From: Aeoliella sp052161615
GTDB lineage: Bacteria; Planctomycetota; Planctomycetia; Pirellulales; Lacipirellulaceae
Direction: 5' to 3'
NCBI RefSeq assembly: GCF_052161615.1
Contig: NZ_CP197417.1
Location: forward strand, 5,332,001-5,396,000
DNA: 64,000 bases
Shown here: piece after piece, positions 43,163-52,754 of the stretch
How positions within the stretch are numbered: the first letter of the stretch is position 1
Layout of the letters: every line of letters starts with the position of its first letter
The notes under the pieces: generated by a model
Database searches by the model: none
Seen by the model: only the letters and a program-made list of their open reading frames with translations
What the model was told of the DNA's origin: nothing
Translations under genes and position numbers: made by a program

Positions 43163-44473
43163 ATGAATCCACGCACATGGCTGTCGGGCATCGCACTGGC
43201 GATGGCCCTTTCGCTAATGGGCACCGCCGGGGCCGACGACGCGGAGCTCGCCGCGCAGATCGAGGAGCTCGTTGCCTCGCTCGACGCCGACACGATCTCG
43301 GAGCGCGATATCGCCGAGCAGAACTTGCTGCTGCTGGTGGATGTCGAAGGAGTGGGACCCGAGAAATTCCTCGCCGCGCTCCCCAAGCCCAACGAGAACA
43401 TGCCCCCAGCAGTCCGCGAGCGACTCGCGACGATTCGCAAGGCGGTTGAAGATCGTATCGCCACGGCGGCGGTCGAGGCCGCCACCGTGTCGCTCAACGC
43501 CATCCAGTGGCCACTCGCCGAGGTGCTCAAGGAGCTCGAAAAGCTGAGCGGCAATCGGCTGGTCGACAAACGCGACCCCGAGGTAATCGCCGCGAGCCCC
43601 GACATCATTCTGCAAGTCGAAGACGAGCCGTTTTGGTCGGTGCTCGATCAAGTGATGGATCAAGCTCGACTGAGTCACTACGCCTACGCGGGCGAAGAGG
43701 CCGTAGCCCTGGTGCCACGCGAAGAGGGAGAAGCCGAGCGGTTTGGCCGGGCGAGCTACGCCGGGCCGTTTCGCTTCGAAGTGACCGACGTGGTTGCCAA
43801 TCGCGGAATGCGTCTGCCTGAGAATAAGGCCGTGAACATTGAGCTCGAAATTGCGTGGGAGCCACGCCTGAGGCCAATCGCCATCGCCCAGGAAATCGAT
43901 CGCATGGACGCCGTGACCGGCGATGGCACGCGCCTCGCTCCGCGACAGCCAGGACGCGTGTTCCAGATCGAGGTGCAAGAAGGAACCGGCGCAACCACCA
44001 TCACCGCGCCCTTTGAACTACCGGCACGCTCGGTGGAAGAAATCACCGTGCTCGGCGGGACGATGGTCGCCCTGGTGCCGGGCAAACGCGAGGAATTCAA
44101 GTTCGAAGACCTGAAGCCCAAAGCCCCCATCGCGCAGTCGCGTGGCGGTGTGAAGGTGACGCTCGAGCAAGTCGTCGAGAGCGGGCCCGTGTGGGAGGTT
44201 CACATGACCCTGGTGCTCGAGGACGACAACGACGCCCTGGCCTCGCATCGCGGCTGGGTGTTCAACAACCCCAGTTACTTGGTGAACGACAAAGGCGAGC
44301 GAATCGACCACGCCGGCTTCGAAACCACCAAGCAAACTCCCACGGAAGTCGGCATCGCCTACCTGTTCGACCTGCCCGACGGCATCGATGGCCTGACCTG
44401 GGTGTACGAGTCCCCCGCGTCGATCGTCCGCCAGGAGTACAAGTACCAGCTGGAAGGGATCAAGCTGCCGTAG
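43163..44473 (+). CDS. Secreted protein of unknown function
   Basis: A 436-residue protein with a signal peptide (about 1-24, MALSLMGTAGADD). Residues about 110-185 (VSLNAIQWPLAEVLKELEKL and FWSVLDQVMDQARLSHYAY) resemble the small alpha-beta STN/secretin N-terminal fold seen in many planctomycete proteins. The C-terminal half is beta-rich, with segments such as GGVKVTLEQVVESGPVW and HRGWVFNNPSYLV, perhaps immunoglobulin-like. No enzymatic motif is visible. Probably periplasmic. Confidence 0.75.
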   Translation: MNPRTWLSGIALAMALSLMGTAGADDAELAAQIEELVASLDADTISERDIAEQNLLLLVDVEGVGPEKFLAALPKPNENMPPAVRERLATIRKAVEDRIATAAVEAATVSLNAIQWPLAEVLKELEKLSGNRLVDKRDPEVIAASPDIILQVEDEPFWSVLDQVMDQARLSHYAYAGEEAVALVPREEGEAERFGRASYAGPFRFEVTDVVANRGMRLPENKAVNIELEIAWEPRLRPIAIAQEIDRMDAVTGDGTRLAPRQPGRVFQIEVQEGTGATTITAPFELPARSVEEITVLGGTMVALVPGKREEFKFEDLKPKAPIAQSRGGVKVTLEQVVESGPVWEVHMTLVLEDDNDALASHRGWVFNNPSYLVNDKGERIDHAGFETTKQTPTEVGIAYLFDLPDGIDGLTWVYESPASIVRQEYKYQLEGIKLP

Positions 44474-44487
44474 CTGCGAACAACAAT

Positions 44488-44512
44488 TGTGGGAGGCCTC
44501 TCCGAGGCCGAT
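44488..44512 (+). repeat. Palindromic intergenic repeat, copy g (covarying stem)
   Basis: Stem GGCCTC/GAGGCC with loop TCC, 15 bases after the stop of the secreted protein. It pairs with copy h in the opposite orientation. Confidence 0.8.
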
Positions 44513-44526
44513 TCCCAGAGCAGGCC

Positions 44527-44551
44527 ATCGGGCTCGGAGAGCCCTCCCACA
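44527..44551 (-). repeat. Palindromic intergenic repeat, copy h
   Basis: Consensus-type copy, inverted relative to g and separated from it by 14 bases, so the two could also pair with each other. Confidence 0.8.
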
Positions 44552-44577
44552 AAGACTCAACAGAGCAAAGTGCCAAC

Positions 44578-44635
44578 AAAAAGAGGGCCCTTCAGGTCCG
44601 ATGGGTTATCGGTCTCGAAGGGCCCTCAGCGTTTT
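44578..44635. terminator. Bidirectional terminator between convergent genes
   Basis: GAGGGCCCTT (44583-44592) pairs with AAGGGCCCTC (44618-44627). Five T follow on the minus strand (after the HEAT gene) and a shorter T-run follows on the plus strand. Confidence 0.75.
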
Positions 44636-44657
44636 CTACTAAGTCGCTATGACGCGT

Positions 44658-46409
44658 TTAGTGCGTGGTCGTCGCCGCTTCGGCGGTCGCACGTACTTCG
44701 GCGTTGGGGTCGCTGCCGGCGAGCTTCTTCACGGCTTCGTGCAGCGGCTTGCCCGATTCGCCCAGGTCCACGACGGCGATAATCGACTCGTGGCGGACGA
44801 TTTCCGAGTCGTCTCCAAGGCCTTCTTGAATCACTTCGACCAGCTTGCCAGTCAGCACCGGCTCGGCCTTCATGAAGCGGGCCAAGGTCCACGCGGCGGC
44901 CAGCTTGTCGAACTTGCCTTCGGCAGTGCTGGTGTCGGCGGCTTCCATCAGCGCGATCACCGCCGGCTTCGCAGCCGCAGCCTTGGGGCCAATCTCACGC
45001 AGGGCGTACAGGGCGCTGTGACGAACCGCGGCGTCCTTCGACTTCAGCTCGGCGGCCAGCTTCTCGGTCGCGGCAGCAGCGCCGGGTCCGATGTTCGCGA
45101 GCACGTCGTTGATGTCGACGGCCGTCTCGGCATCCGCACCGTCCAGTGCCGCGACAAGAGCACCCGTCGCACCCGCGGCCTGAGGACCAAGCCGCTCAAG
45201 CACGGCGATCGCCAGCTTCTGGGTCTTCGGATTCGCGAGGGCCTTGTCGGCGTGCGGGACGACCTGCTCGCCCAGCGAAGCCAGGGCCATCACCACGTGC
45301 TCCTTACCATCGGGATCGCTCGCGGCGGCCATCAGGTACGGTGCCGCCATGCCAGCGGGAATCTCGAGGCTTGCCAGGCCATGAGCAGCAGCGCGGCCCA
45401 TCGGCTCGTCGGCGCTTGCGAGACCCGCGGCCAACTTCTTAACGGCGGTCTCGGTGAGTGCCTTGTCGCCAGGGTTAGTCTTCGCGAGGGCCCACGAAGC
45501 GACCATCGATTCGAACGGCTTTGCGCTCGCCGCCGCGGTGTCGAGCACCGCACGCGAGTTGGTTGCGCCAATCGCACCAAGGGCGTAGAGGCCACTGATC
45601 TGCACCGACTCGTCGGTCGCCCACTTCTTCATCGCGGCGGTGATGGCGGGTTCGGCACTCTTGGCTTCAGGGCCAATCGCGGCCAGTGCCAGCAGCGCCT
45701 GAGGCACCGACTCGACGAGCTTCGTAGTGCCGAGGAACTTCGCGAGCGCCGGCGCGGTGCCTGCGGCTTCGGGGCCAATCTTGGCAATCGCGACACTCGC
45801 CCAGTAGGCGGTGTTCTCGTGCGCGAGCGAGGCATTCAGCAGCGGCACCGACTTGGCACCAGCAGCCACCATCGCCTCGACGGCGTGCACGGCATCCGAC
45901 TGATCTTCGTCCGAGGCCAGGGCTTTACTCAAGGTCTCGGCGAGCCTCTCTGGCGAGACTTCCAACGCCTTGAGGCTCGCAATCGCCGCCGTCGCCACAC
46001 GGGCGTTCGACGATACCGCGGCCTTCGTCAGCGCGTCGATCGTGGCGTCTGATTTATCGCCCAGCTTGCCGAGAGCCGACACCGAGTGGAGCTGGATCAC
46101 CCAGTCCTTGTCGGCGGCACCCGTCTGCAGCTTGGCAATGATCTCGGGGCTCGAAACCCCCATCAAACCCGCGGCACGAGCCGCACGCCAGCGCACCGCC
46201 GGCATCTTGGAGTCAAGTCCTTGGCTAATTTTCGCGGCGACTTGTTCCTTGGAAACCTTGCCATCCATCAGGTCGTCCACGGCGTTCGCTTCGCTGGAAA
46301 TAGCGGGAGCGGCGGGCGTGGCGACCGATTGGGCATGAATCGCAGGAGCCGGCGAGAGCAGCGCGAGGCCACAAACCGTTGCTCCGAATGTGTAACGAAA
46401 AGCTGGCAT
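44658..46409 (-). CDS. Exported HEAT-repeat protein
   Basis: A 583-residue protein starting MPAFRYTFGATVCGLALLSPAPAIHAQ, a signal peptide. The rest is a nearly uninterrupted array of HEAT/PBS-lyase type repeats of about 30-40 residues, for example RWRAARAAGLMGVSSPEII, VRHSALYALREIGPKAAAAK and SEIVRHESIIAVVDLGESG, rich in Ala and Lys. Such solenoids mediate protein binding. Composition and the absence of catalytic residues suggest a structural or scaffolding role in the periplasm. Confidence 0.87.
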   Translation of the reverse strand: MPAFRYTFGATVCGLALLSPAPAIHAQSVATPAAPAISSEANAVDDLMDGKVSKEQVAAKISQGLDSKMPAVRWRAARAAGLMGVSSPEIIAKLQTGAADKDWVIQLHSVSALGKLGDKSDATIDALTKAAVSSNARVATAAIASLKALEVSPERLAETLSKALASDEDQSDAVHAVEAMVAAGAKSVPLLNASLAHENTAYWASVAIAKIGPEAAGTAPALAKFLGTTKLVESVPQALLALAAIGPEAKSAEPAITAAMKKWATDESVQISGLYALGAIGATNSRAVLDTAAASAKPFESMVASWALAKTNPGDKALTETAVKKLAAGLASADEPMGRAAAHGLASLEIPAGMAAPYLMAAASDPDGKEHVVMALASLGEQVVPHADKALANPKTQKLAIAVLERLGPQAAGATGALVAALDGADAETAVDINDVLANIGPGAAAATEKLAAELKSKDAAVRHSALYALREIGPKAAAAKPAVIALMEAADTSTAEGKFDKLAAAWTLARFMKAEPVLTGKLVEVIQEGLGDDSEIVRHESIIAVVDLGESGKPLHEAVKKLAGSDPNAEVRATAEAATTTH

Positions 46410-46476
46410 GTTCGAATTTCTTTCGTGACGAATAATGATTGGACTGAATGCGGGGGTCAAACGTTGCACAAAGGCA

Positions 46477-47202
46477 CTAACCAAACTGGGCATTCAGTTC
46501 GCGATTCAATGAGAGCAGGAAGCGGAGCGCTTGGCTTACCGGACCACTCGGCCAGTTCTCGGTCCGACTGTCGGCGGTGATCGCCCCACGCCAGTCCTTG
46601 ATCAGATTCTCCACTTCCGTGAATTCGTCCATGCTAAGCGCGCCGTACTGCGAGCGCTTCTGAAACAACTCGTTCAAACGATTGCGATACTTGTCGTACC
46701 GCGGATCGAGGCACAGCTTGGGCCATTCGACCACGCCCGATGTTTGATCAAACTGAGCGGTTGTGAGCGGCTGCAAACGCTGCTTCGCCAGCCACGGTTC
46801 CATCTCGGCCCGGTGCTCGGCCATTTGCTGCTGCTGAATCTGCTTTGCGCTGTCTTCGCGCCAGCGGAACGTCTCGATGTGTTTCGCGCGATTGTCGAGC
46901 GCCCGGCTGTAGGCTTCTTCCATATTGCGAGCGGCCATGCTGTTGTTCAAGTTCGCTTCGCCCTTGGCGCTGATGGCCGAGGCCATGCCCTGCATCGCAT
47001 CGCCCGCGGCGGTCGACGAGTGATAGCCACCACCCCAACCACCGCCGCCTACCACCGTGGTGTTGACCGCCGGCGCGGAGCCCGCGTAGGAAGCATCGCG
47101 GGGGGGCGGTGCCTGCGTTTGACCCGGTGCTTGGCTCGCAAGTTGCCCTAAGGCAACGAGCGACGTTACCGCTAGCGCGAGCGCGCAACGCGAAGATGTC
47201 AT
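46477..47202 (-). CDS. Exported protein of unknown function
   Basis: A 241-residue protein started at MTSSRCALALAVTSLVALGQ (47202), a signal peptide; the frame opens further upstream without coding character. A Gly-rich stretch (VVGGGGWGGGYHSS) precedes a Gln/Met/Ala-rich helical segment (EDSAKQIQQQQMAEHRAEM), probably a coiled coil. The C-terminal part (LCLDPRYDKYRNRLNELFQKR) appears globular. It lies 67 bases before the HEAT-repeat gene on the same strand, so they may be co-transcribed. No family is recognised. Confidence 0.7.
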   Translation of the reverse strand: MTSSRCALALAVTSLVALGQLASQAPGQTQAPPPRDASYAGSAPAVNTTVVGGGGWGGGYHSSTAAGDAMQGMASAISAKGEANLNNSMAARNMEEAYSRALDNRAKHIETFRWREDSAKQIQQQQMAEHRAEMEPWLAKQRLQPLTTAQFDQTSGVVEWPKLCLDPRYDKYRNRLNELFQKRSQYGALSMDEFTEVENLIKDWRGAITADSRTENWPSGPVSQALRFLLSLNRELNAQFG

Positions 47203-48143
47203 CACTGTTTGGAACTCCAAGTGCGTACGTATTAATAGCCAGGGAGCCGGCCTGTGGAGCCACGAGGAGTTGGTGGAAGAACCCAGCCGCACCAACAGCC
47301 TGTAGAGGGGGTCCCGCCCCCCCAGTTTAACACACCAGGGCCCCGTGTCCATGAAACGAGGGCCCGCGGAGGCAACTCCGCACCAAGCCGACAGAGGATG
47401 TACGGGTCCGGAGGCGTCGGGGATCGCGGGCGGGTGGGGAATTCCTACGACCGGCATTGCCCTCGCGTCCGTTTTGCCACCGGTACCTTGCTTGCTGGGT
47501 GGGCGTAAGTGGCGTGGAGAGAAGATCTTACGAACCGACAGGCGTGTTCAAGCGGAGCGGCGATCCAGGGCACGGTGCGATGCCGTTTGCATCGGCCAAC
47601 TCTTTTGTTCGACGGCTGTGGAGGGCAGGAGGCAAGTTGGAGTCCGATTCGTATTAGCCCCATCACTATCCCCAGCAACCGCGTTGGATCGGGGACGACC
47701 TGGGTGGCAATCTTCCCACGCACGACGTCTTCTCGCCCGTCCAGGCCCTTGGATCTAGCGGACCGACATCGCCCGTCCCAATAAACGGCGGCATGGCTGG
47801 CTCCGAAGTCAGCGATAAGTGCAGCATCAAAGTGCGAAAAGGCAACCGATTAAATCGGCGATCCCAGAATGGGAGTACAAAGGAACGCGTGACAATGCGC
47901 CGCGTGTGACACGATGGCGGGTGCGCTGCGACCTGGAAAAGACCTTCCACCGAGAAGTGGAGAGTGAGGTATTTACCCTACACGACCTAGCTTCCGAGAG
48001 GATCAGGATGTAACCGTTGAACGTAAGACATCTTGGCTTGGGTCGCTGGGAGTTGGAACGGCGAAAGCTAGCGTGGGCTGTAGGTGGCGACTAAAGTTGA
48101 TGGCAACCTGTAGTACAGACTTCCACTTTATCGGAGAGACCTC
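47203..48143. other. Gene-poor stretch of about 940 bases
   Basis: Several short overlapping open frames exist on both strands, but none has a convincing start, hydrophobic pattern or family motif. A G/C palindrome (GGGGGTCCCGCCCCC-like) lies near 47307. It may hold decayed genes or regulatory sequence; I cannot support any gene. Confidence 0.4.
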
Positions 48144-49202
48144 ATGACACGATCGCCGGCAGTTTGCGTACTAGTTTGTTTGGTCTTGTCGTCGACACTG
48201 CCGACTTGTCAGCGGACGCAAGCGGCACTCGCCAGCGATAGAGCGGCAACTGATTTTGCTGTGTTCAGCAAGAAAGACATCCGGCTAGAGACCTACTCGA
48301 CCGTCCAGGGCGACGTGTACGCGGCAAATGATATTCTTATCGATTTTGCCCTGGGCATTCAGGAGCCTGAACGCCATCGGGGAGACTACTACGCTGGTCG
48401 AAATTTGACGACTTCAGGTGGGCTTCACGATTTCGAGGGGAGCCTCTGGGCAAATGGCTCAATCCAATTCCAAACGGGCTTCGGGGTCGACGTGACGGGA
48501 GACGTGACCTACGGCAATACCTTCACAAATGTCGGGAACATAGCGGGAACCATCAATCGAGTCGGCAACACGGTCCCAGACTTGAGGCTGCCAATGGCGA
48601 CACCGTTCTCGCCGGGTACGCTTGATCTGACGATCAACGACGATCGTATTTTGGCACCCGGGAGCTATGGCGATGTGATCTTTCGGGGATTGTACGACGA
48701 ACTTCACCTTAGTGGAGGCGACTATTACTTCAATTCGCTGACTAAGTCGAGTTCTGCGTACCTGTATTTGGACCTAACTAATGGGCCAATCAACATCTAC
48801 ATCGCGGAAGACCTGATCGTCGATCCGTACCTGTTTGTCTACGTTAACGGCGTGCCCATTGGAGCCTCGACCCCACTCTCTATCCAGCAACTAGCAAGCG
48901 ACGTGCTGTTCGAGGTACATGGTGAGGCCATCGTCGAGACGGGCGGCATCGGAAGTTTTTTCGGTACGCTTTTCACTCCGTTTGGCGACGCTACACTGCG
49001 AGGTCGGGACTTTTATGGAAGCGTGATTTCTGGCGGGGCAGTGAATCTCGAAGGCTACATAGTCCACTACCCCTCGAACACGCTCGCCGTGCCCGAGCCC
49101 CCTTCCACCTTTGCCGGTATGGTCGCCGCGGTGCTCGTGCTGGGCTTCATATCCCGCGAGACTCGCTTAAGACGAGCACCTTCCCCTGCGCTCAATTGCT
49201 GA
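48144..49202 (+). CDS. PEP-CTERM sorted extracellular protein
   Basis: A 352-residue protein with GGAGAG seven bases before the ATG and an N-terminal signal peptide. The body is beta-rich, with repeated strands like VQGDVYAANDILIDFALG and SGGDYYFNSLTKSSSAYL, resembling choice-of-anchor A or polymer-forming cytoskeletal-like domains. The C-terminus has VPEPPSTFAGMVAAVLVLGF followed by RETRLRR, the PEP-CTERM sorting signal handled by exosortase and linked to export into extracellular matrix in Gram-negative bacteria. The exosortase itself is not in the window. Confidence 0.87.
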   Translation: MTRSPAVCVLVCLVLSSTLPTCQRTQAALASDRAATDFAVFSKKDIRLETYSTVQGDVYAANDILIDFALGIQEPERHRGDYYAGRNLTTSGGLHDFEGSLWANGSIQFQTGFGVDVTGDVTYGNTFTNVGNIAGTINRVGNTVPDLRLPMATPFSPGTLDLTINDDRILAPGSYGDVIFRGLYDELHLSGGDYYFNSLTKSSSAYLYLDLTNGPINIYIAEDLIVDPYLFVYVNGVPIGASTPLSIQQLASDVLFEVHGEAIVETGGIGSFFGTLFTPFGDATLRGRDFYGSVISGGAVNLEGYIVHYPSNTLAVPEPPSTFAGMVAAVLVLGFISRETRLRRAPSPALNC

Positions 49203-49349
49203 AGTCGGGGAGTGTGCCTACCGAAGTCGTCGAGCGAGAAAAGGGGTCAGGTCTTTTATCGGCGTGAAGGCTACACTTGGCCTGTTCTCCTTAGAGCCTT
49301 GGTCTCCATTGGTTTTTGTCCCCCCTTCTTGCATTCCTCTCCCCCTCCC

Positions 49350-50240
49350 TCACCCCAGCAGCTCCTCCAAATACACCCCCGCCGCGTCGGCCAGCAGATC
49401 TTTCTGCAACCGGCTCTTGTCGCCGAAGATGAGCTGCGAGGCGTGTTGGTCGATCAGGTGGCGGGCTAGGAGATCGACGGCGCCTCCGAGGTCGAGAATG
49501 CCTTCGGCGTAGACGATGCGGTTTTCGAACTCGGCACCGATCCCTTCTTGTTCGCGGAGCACGCGGTCGAAGTACTGACGGGCGGCGTTGCGGTAGCGGG
49601 GTTGGTGATAGTCGCCCAGGACGACGTACGTCGATTGCCACTTGGCCTCGCCCAGGCCCCCTCGCCAGGCGGTGACCACACGGTGCAGCGCATCGAGTTC
49701 TAGCCGCACGGCGGCCGCCGCCATCTTCATCACCAGCGGCTCGATTTGCCGGGCGAACGTGGCGGCGTGCGTTGGATCGACCTTTCGATCGCGTAGCACT
49801 TCGGCGACGATTTCGTGCGTCTTGTGCAAAAGTTCCGCAGGTGTGGCACGCTCGGCGTCAGGTAGCAACGCGAGCGCGGTTCGCGTGGCGGCGATCTCTA
49901 GTTGCTTCTCGTGAAACTCGAGCAGCTCGGCCTCACCGAGTGGCTTCTCCTCGCTACCCATCAGCCACAACTGCACGCCAAAGGCCGTGTGGCCGATGGC
50001 CTTCAGCTGATGATAGAGCTCGGGGATGACGCGCTCGGTGCGAGTTTCGTTATTCGCGAGCAGCGACAGGTCGTCGCCGATCATCACCAACACGGGGATC
50101 GAGTCGCCAATGGCGTCGATCGTGTCGACCACCAAGCGATTGTAGATGTCGTGGAACCCCCGATTTGCAGCCGCGAGCGGACCCGCGTAAGGAGCAAACG
50201 CCGCCGAGGCCACTAAGCGAAGCTCGGGGTGAGGATTCAT
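49350..50240 (-). CDS. Cytoplasmic protein of unknown function
   Basis: A 296-residue protein with no signal peptide or membrane span. It starts MNPHPELRLVASAAFAPYAG and is mostly helical. Features are IPVLVMIGDDLSLLANNET, TRTALALLPDAERATPAELL and QLIFGDKSRLQKDLLADAAGVYLEELL at the C-terminus. The base composition is like the housekeeping genes, GC-rich at third positions, unlike the flanking stretches. I do not recognise the family. Confidence 0.7.
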   Translation of the reverse strand: MNPHPELRLVASAAFAPYAGPLAAANRGFHDIYNRLVVDTIDAIGDSIPVLVMIGDDLSLLANNETRTERVIPELYHQLKAIGHTAFGVQLWLMGSEEKPLGEAELLEFHEKQLEIAATRTALALLPDAERATPAELLHKTHEIVAEVLRDRKVDPTHAATFARQIEPLVMKMAAAAVRLELDALHRVVTAWRGGLGEAKWQSTYVVLGDYHQPRYRNAARQYFDRVLREQEGIGAEFENRIVYAEGILDLGGAVDLLARHLIDQHASQLIFGDKSRLQKDLLADAAGVYLEELLG

Positions 50241-50245
50241 CGTGA

Positions 50246-50602
50246 ATGCTCGCGGGGGACGAGGGGCGAATTCGTGGCCGAAGTATACCGGCGATAGACA
50301 CCGCCCGCCAACGACGATTTCGCACCCGCCCCGCTGACTTGCAGGGCAATGTGCAAGTCTTCAGGATAAAAGTAGTCCGGGAGGGACTCGAACAGTGGCC
50401 GAATTCTTCGAAAAAACAAGGCTCGTCGAAAGTTCGCGACGCAAAATCCGACGCACTTGCTGCAGATTCGCAACTGATCCTGCTAATTGAGAAATGGCCG
50501 GCGCTTCCAACATTGGTGAAGCAGGTGCTGTTGAAAATAGCTGCCCGGCATCCGTCTCCCGATATGGCCACCCCGATCCATGAAGGTTGTGGCAACGCTT
50601 GA
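50246..50602 (+). pseudogene. Possible remnant of a recombinase C-terminus
   Basis: A frame of 118 codons ends with SQLILLIEKWPALPTLVKQVLL. Many planctomycete integrases and invertases end with a similar stretch (a leucine-rich helix with WPxLPxxVK). The upstream part of the frame shows no integrase catalytic domain, so if real this is a decayed fragment. The likeness is from memory of the family and is weak. Confidence 0.3.
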
Positions 50603-50957
50603 TGGACGCATTCCAATACGTCCGCGAAAGCGTCACCACCAGCAGGTCGTCATCTTCGGAGGGCATCACGAAGGTGAGACCTAATCTTCTTGGTGACCCG
50701 CGTAAAGATCCAATGGCCTAAAGGTCCAGACGAACCTGCTGCTTAGTAGACGATGCAGTGGTCTCGATCAACGCAATCCATTCCTCGGAGATTAGCATAA
50801 GGGTAAGATCAAAAGATCGAGAGCATTCGCTTCCCACCGGACGCGTATCGGAGGCGACGAGGGTCTGTGGGAGAGCGCCTCGGAGCCGTTAGTTGGGCGT
50901 TGAGTAAGTCCACTGGAAGCAATGTTGGCATGCTCGAAACAGCATTTGCCCCGGCGA
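50603..50957. other. Gene-free stretch between gspE and a possible pseudogene
   Basis: Apart from the degenerate repeat at 50866-50888 I see no gene, tRNA or terminator with a clear T-run here. Confidence 0.4.
50866..50888 (+). repeat. Degenerate copy of the palindromic repeat, copy j
   Basis: It begins with TGTGGGAGAG and keeps CTCGGAGCC, but the stem is damaged. It lies downstream of the gspE stop. Confidence 0.45.
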
Positions 50958-52694
50958 TCACAATGCGGTTCGCATCGTCACTCGCTCGACTTCCTCAATG
51001 GTCGTCTGTCCGCGAAGAATCTTTTGGATGCCATCGGCCCGCAAGAGCCGCATCCCACCCCGCATGGCCGCTTCGCGAATCTGCGACGCATTGGCTTGGT
51101 TCTGAATAGCCTCTCGTACTGAATCGTTCACCACCAGCAGCTCAAAGATTCCGATGCGTCCGCGGTAGCCGGTGCCACGGCAATCCTCACAGCCTTTACC
51201 GGTCGTGACGCGATAATCGTTGCCATCGGAGGGATCGAGGTCGAGGAGCCGCAGTTGAGCTTCCGTCATCGGCTCCGCTACGCCGCACTTCTTGCAAACA
51301 CAGCGAACGAGCCGCTGCGCAAGCACGGCTAGGAGCGAGCTGCTCACCAGATACGGCTCGATCCCCAAGTCCAGAAGTCGTGTCACGGCACTCGCCGCGT
51401 CGTTGGTGTGAAGCGTCGAGAACACCAGATGGCCCGTGAGAGCAGATTGAATACCCATCACGGCCGTTTCTTGGTCACGAATCTCTCCCACCATGATAAT
51501 GTCGGGGTCCTGACGCAGTACGTTCCGCAACCCGGTTGCGAACGTGAGTCCTTTTTTAGTGTTGATCTGCGTCTGGCTGACGCCGGCGATGTCGTACTCG
51601 ATCGGGTCTTCGAGCGTCACGACGTTGCGATCCTTGGAGTTGATCGCTTGCAATGCCGCGTAGAGGGTGGTGCTTTTGCCGCTACCCGTGGGGCCAGTCA
51701 CGAGGATAAGACCGTGCTCCAAGTGGATCAGACGGCTGTAATGTTCGAGCGACCACGAATCCATTCCCACTTCGGCGAGCGTGTAAAGCCTGGCACTCTT
51801 ATCAAGGAGACGAATAACCACCCGTTCCCCATAACTGGACGGGAGAGATGCGATTCGCAGATCGATCATCCGCTCCCCCACCTGAACGGTGGCACGTCCA
51901 TCCTGAGGGAGTCGCTTCTCAGCGATGTTCATCTTCCCCTGAACCTTGATACGGCTAGTAATCTCTTCTTGGATCGACTTGGGCAGTTCGTGCTGGTCAT
52001 GCAGAATGCCATCGATTCTCATCCGCACAACGACTCGATCTTCACAGGGCTGGATATGAACGTCCGAAGCGCCCTCCTGCACCGCTTCGAAAAGGATCGC
52101 ATTGACGAGCTGAATAACTGGAGCTCGCCCCCCACCATCGAGTAGGTCTTCTCGCTCTGTGATGGCTTCCACGCTCGTCAGCACCGAACTGGGTCCCAAC
52201 GTGCTGATTACCGTCTCGGCTTGGCCGGTGCGTTGGCCGTAGGCAAGGTTCACTTTCTCCAGCACGACCTCTCGCGGAGCTAGCAGGGGGACCAGCCCAG
52301 GGGCCGTATGGCGGCGAAACGTGTCGAGGGCGTGCCAGGATTCCATCGAGCCCAGGACAAGGTGCTTCTGCCCCTCACGAGACACCAGTCCGAGCACCGC
52401 ATGCTGACGAGCGAAGGCGATTGGTGTTTTATCGAGGAAAGTTCGCAGGGGCTCGTAGTTGGAGAGCTCCGCGGCAAAAGTGACATTAAGAACCTCGGCC
52501 GAAGTCCTCAACACGAGCGACTCAGGTACTTTGGTTCGCATAGCCCACTCAAAAACACTCTCTTTGCCATCATGTGTTATCGTGTCGACAATGGTCTGCT
52601 CGGTGCGGGCGAGCTCCCGCAGCCTTTCGAGCCACTGTTCTACAGGTGACTTGGCCGAAGTGCTGAGTTCAGGTTGAAGCTGGACGATGGACAT
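50958..52694 (-). CDS. gspE: Type II secretion ATPase GspE
   Basis: A 578-residue secretion ATPase. The N1/N2 domains (about 1-180) precede the ATPase core with Walker A GPTGSGKST, the Asp box, Walker B region LRQDPDIIMVGEIRD and His box STLHTNDAA. A zinc-binding tetracysteine (CVCKKCG and later CEDCRGTGYRG) lies in the C-terminal part. GspE powers pseudopilus assembly at the inner-membrane platform; PilB of type IV pili is similar, but the adjacent secretin of GspD type favours T2SS. It follows gspD by 60 bases. The GspF and pseudopilin genes are not in the window. Confidence 0.92.
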   Translation of the reverse strand: MSIVQLQPELSTSAKSPVEQWLERLRELARTEQTIVDTITHDGKESVFEWAMRTKVPESLVLRTSAEVLNVTFAAELSNYEPLRTFLDKTPIAFARQHAVLGLVSREGQKHLVLGSMESWHALDTFRRHTAPGLVPLLAPREVVLEKVNLAYGQRTGQAETVISTLGPSSVLTSVEAITEREDLLDGGGRAPVIQLVNAILFEAVQEGASDVHIQPCEDRVVVRMRIDGILHDQHELPKSIQEEITSRIKVQGKMNIAEKRLPQDGRATVQVGERMIDLRIASLPSSYGERVVIRLLDKSARLYTLAEVGMDSWSLEHYSRLIHLEHGLILVTGPTGSGKSTTLYAALQAINSKDRNVVTLEDPIEYDIAGVSQTQINTKKGLTFATGLRNVLRQDPDIIMVGEIRDQETAVMGIQSALTGHLVFSTLHTNDAASAVTRLLDLGIEPYLVSSSLLAVLAQRLVRCVCKKCGVAEPMTEAQLRLLDLDPSDGNDYRVTTGKGCEDCRGTGYRGRIGIFELLVVNDSVREAIQNQANASQIREAAMRGGMRLLRADGIQKILRGQTTIEEVERVTMRTAL

Positions 52695-52754
52695 GCGGCT
52701 CTTTATAGCGGACGAGTGCCTCTACGCGAACCATTTCATCCCGCACTGGCAGGT

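Noticed and set aside
47254..48013. Several overlapping short open frames on both strands
   Set aside because: No start signals, no family motifs and no consistent codon bias; treated as gene-poor sequence.
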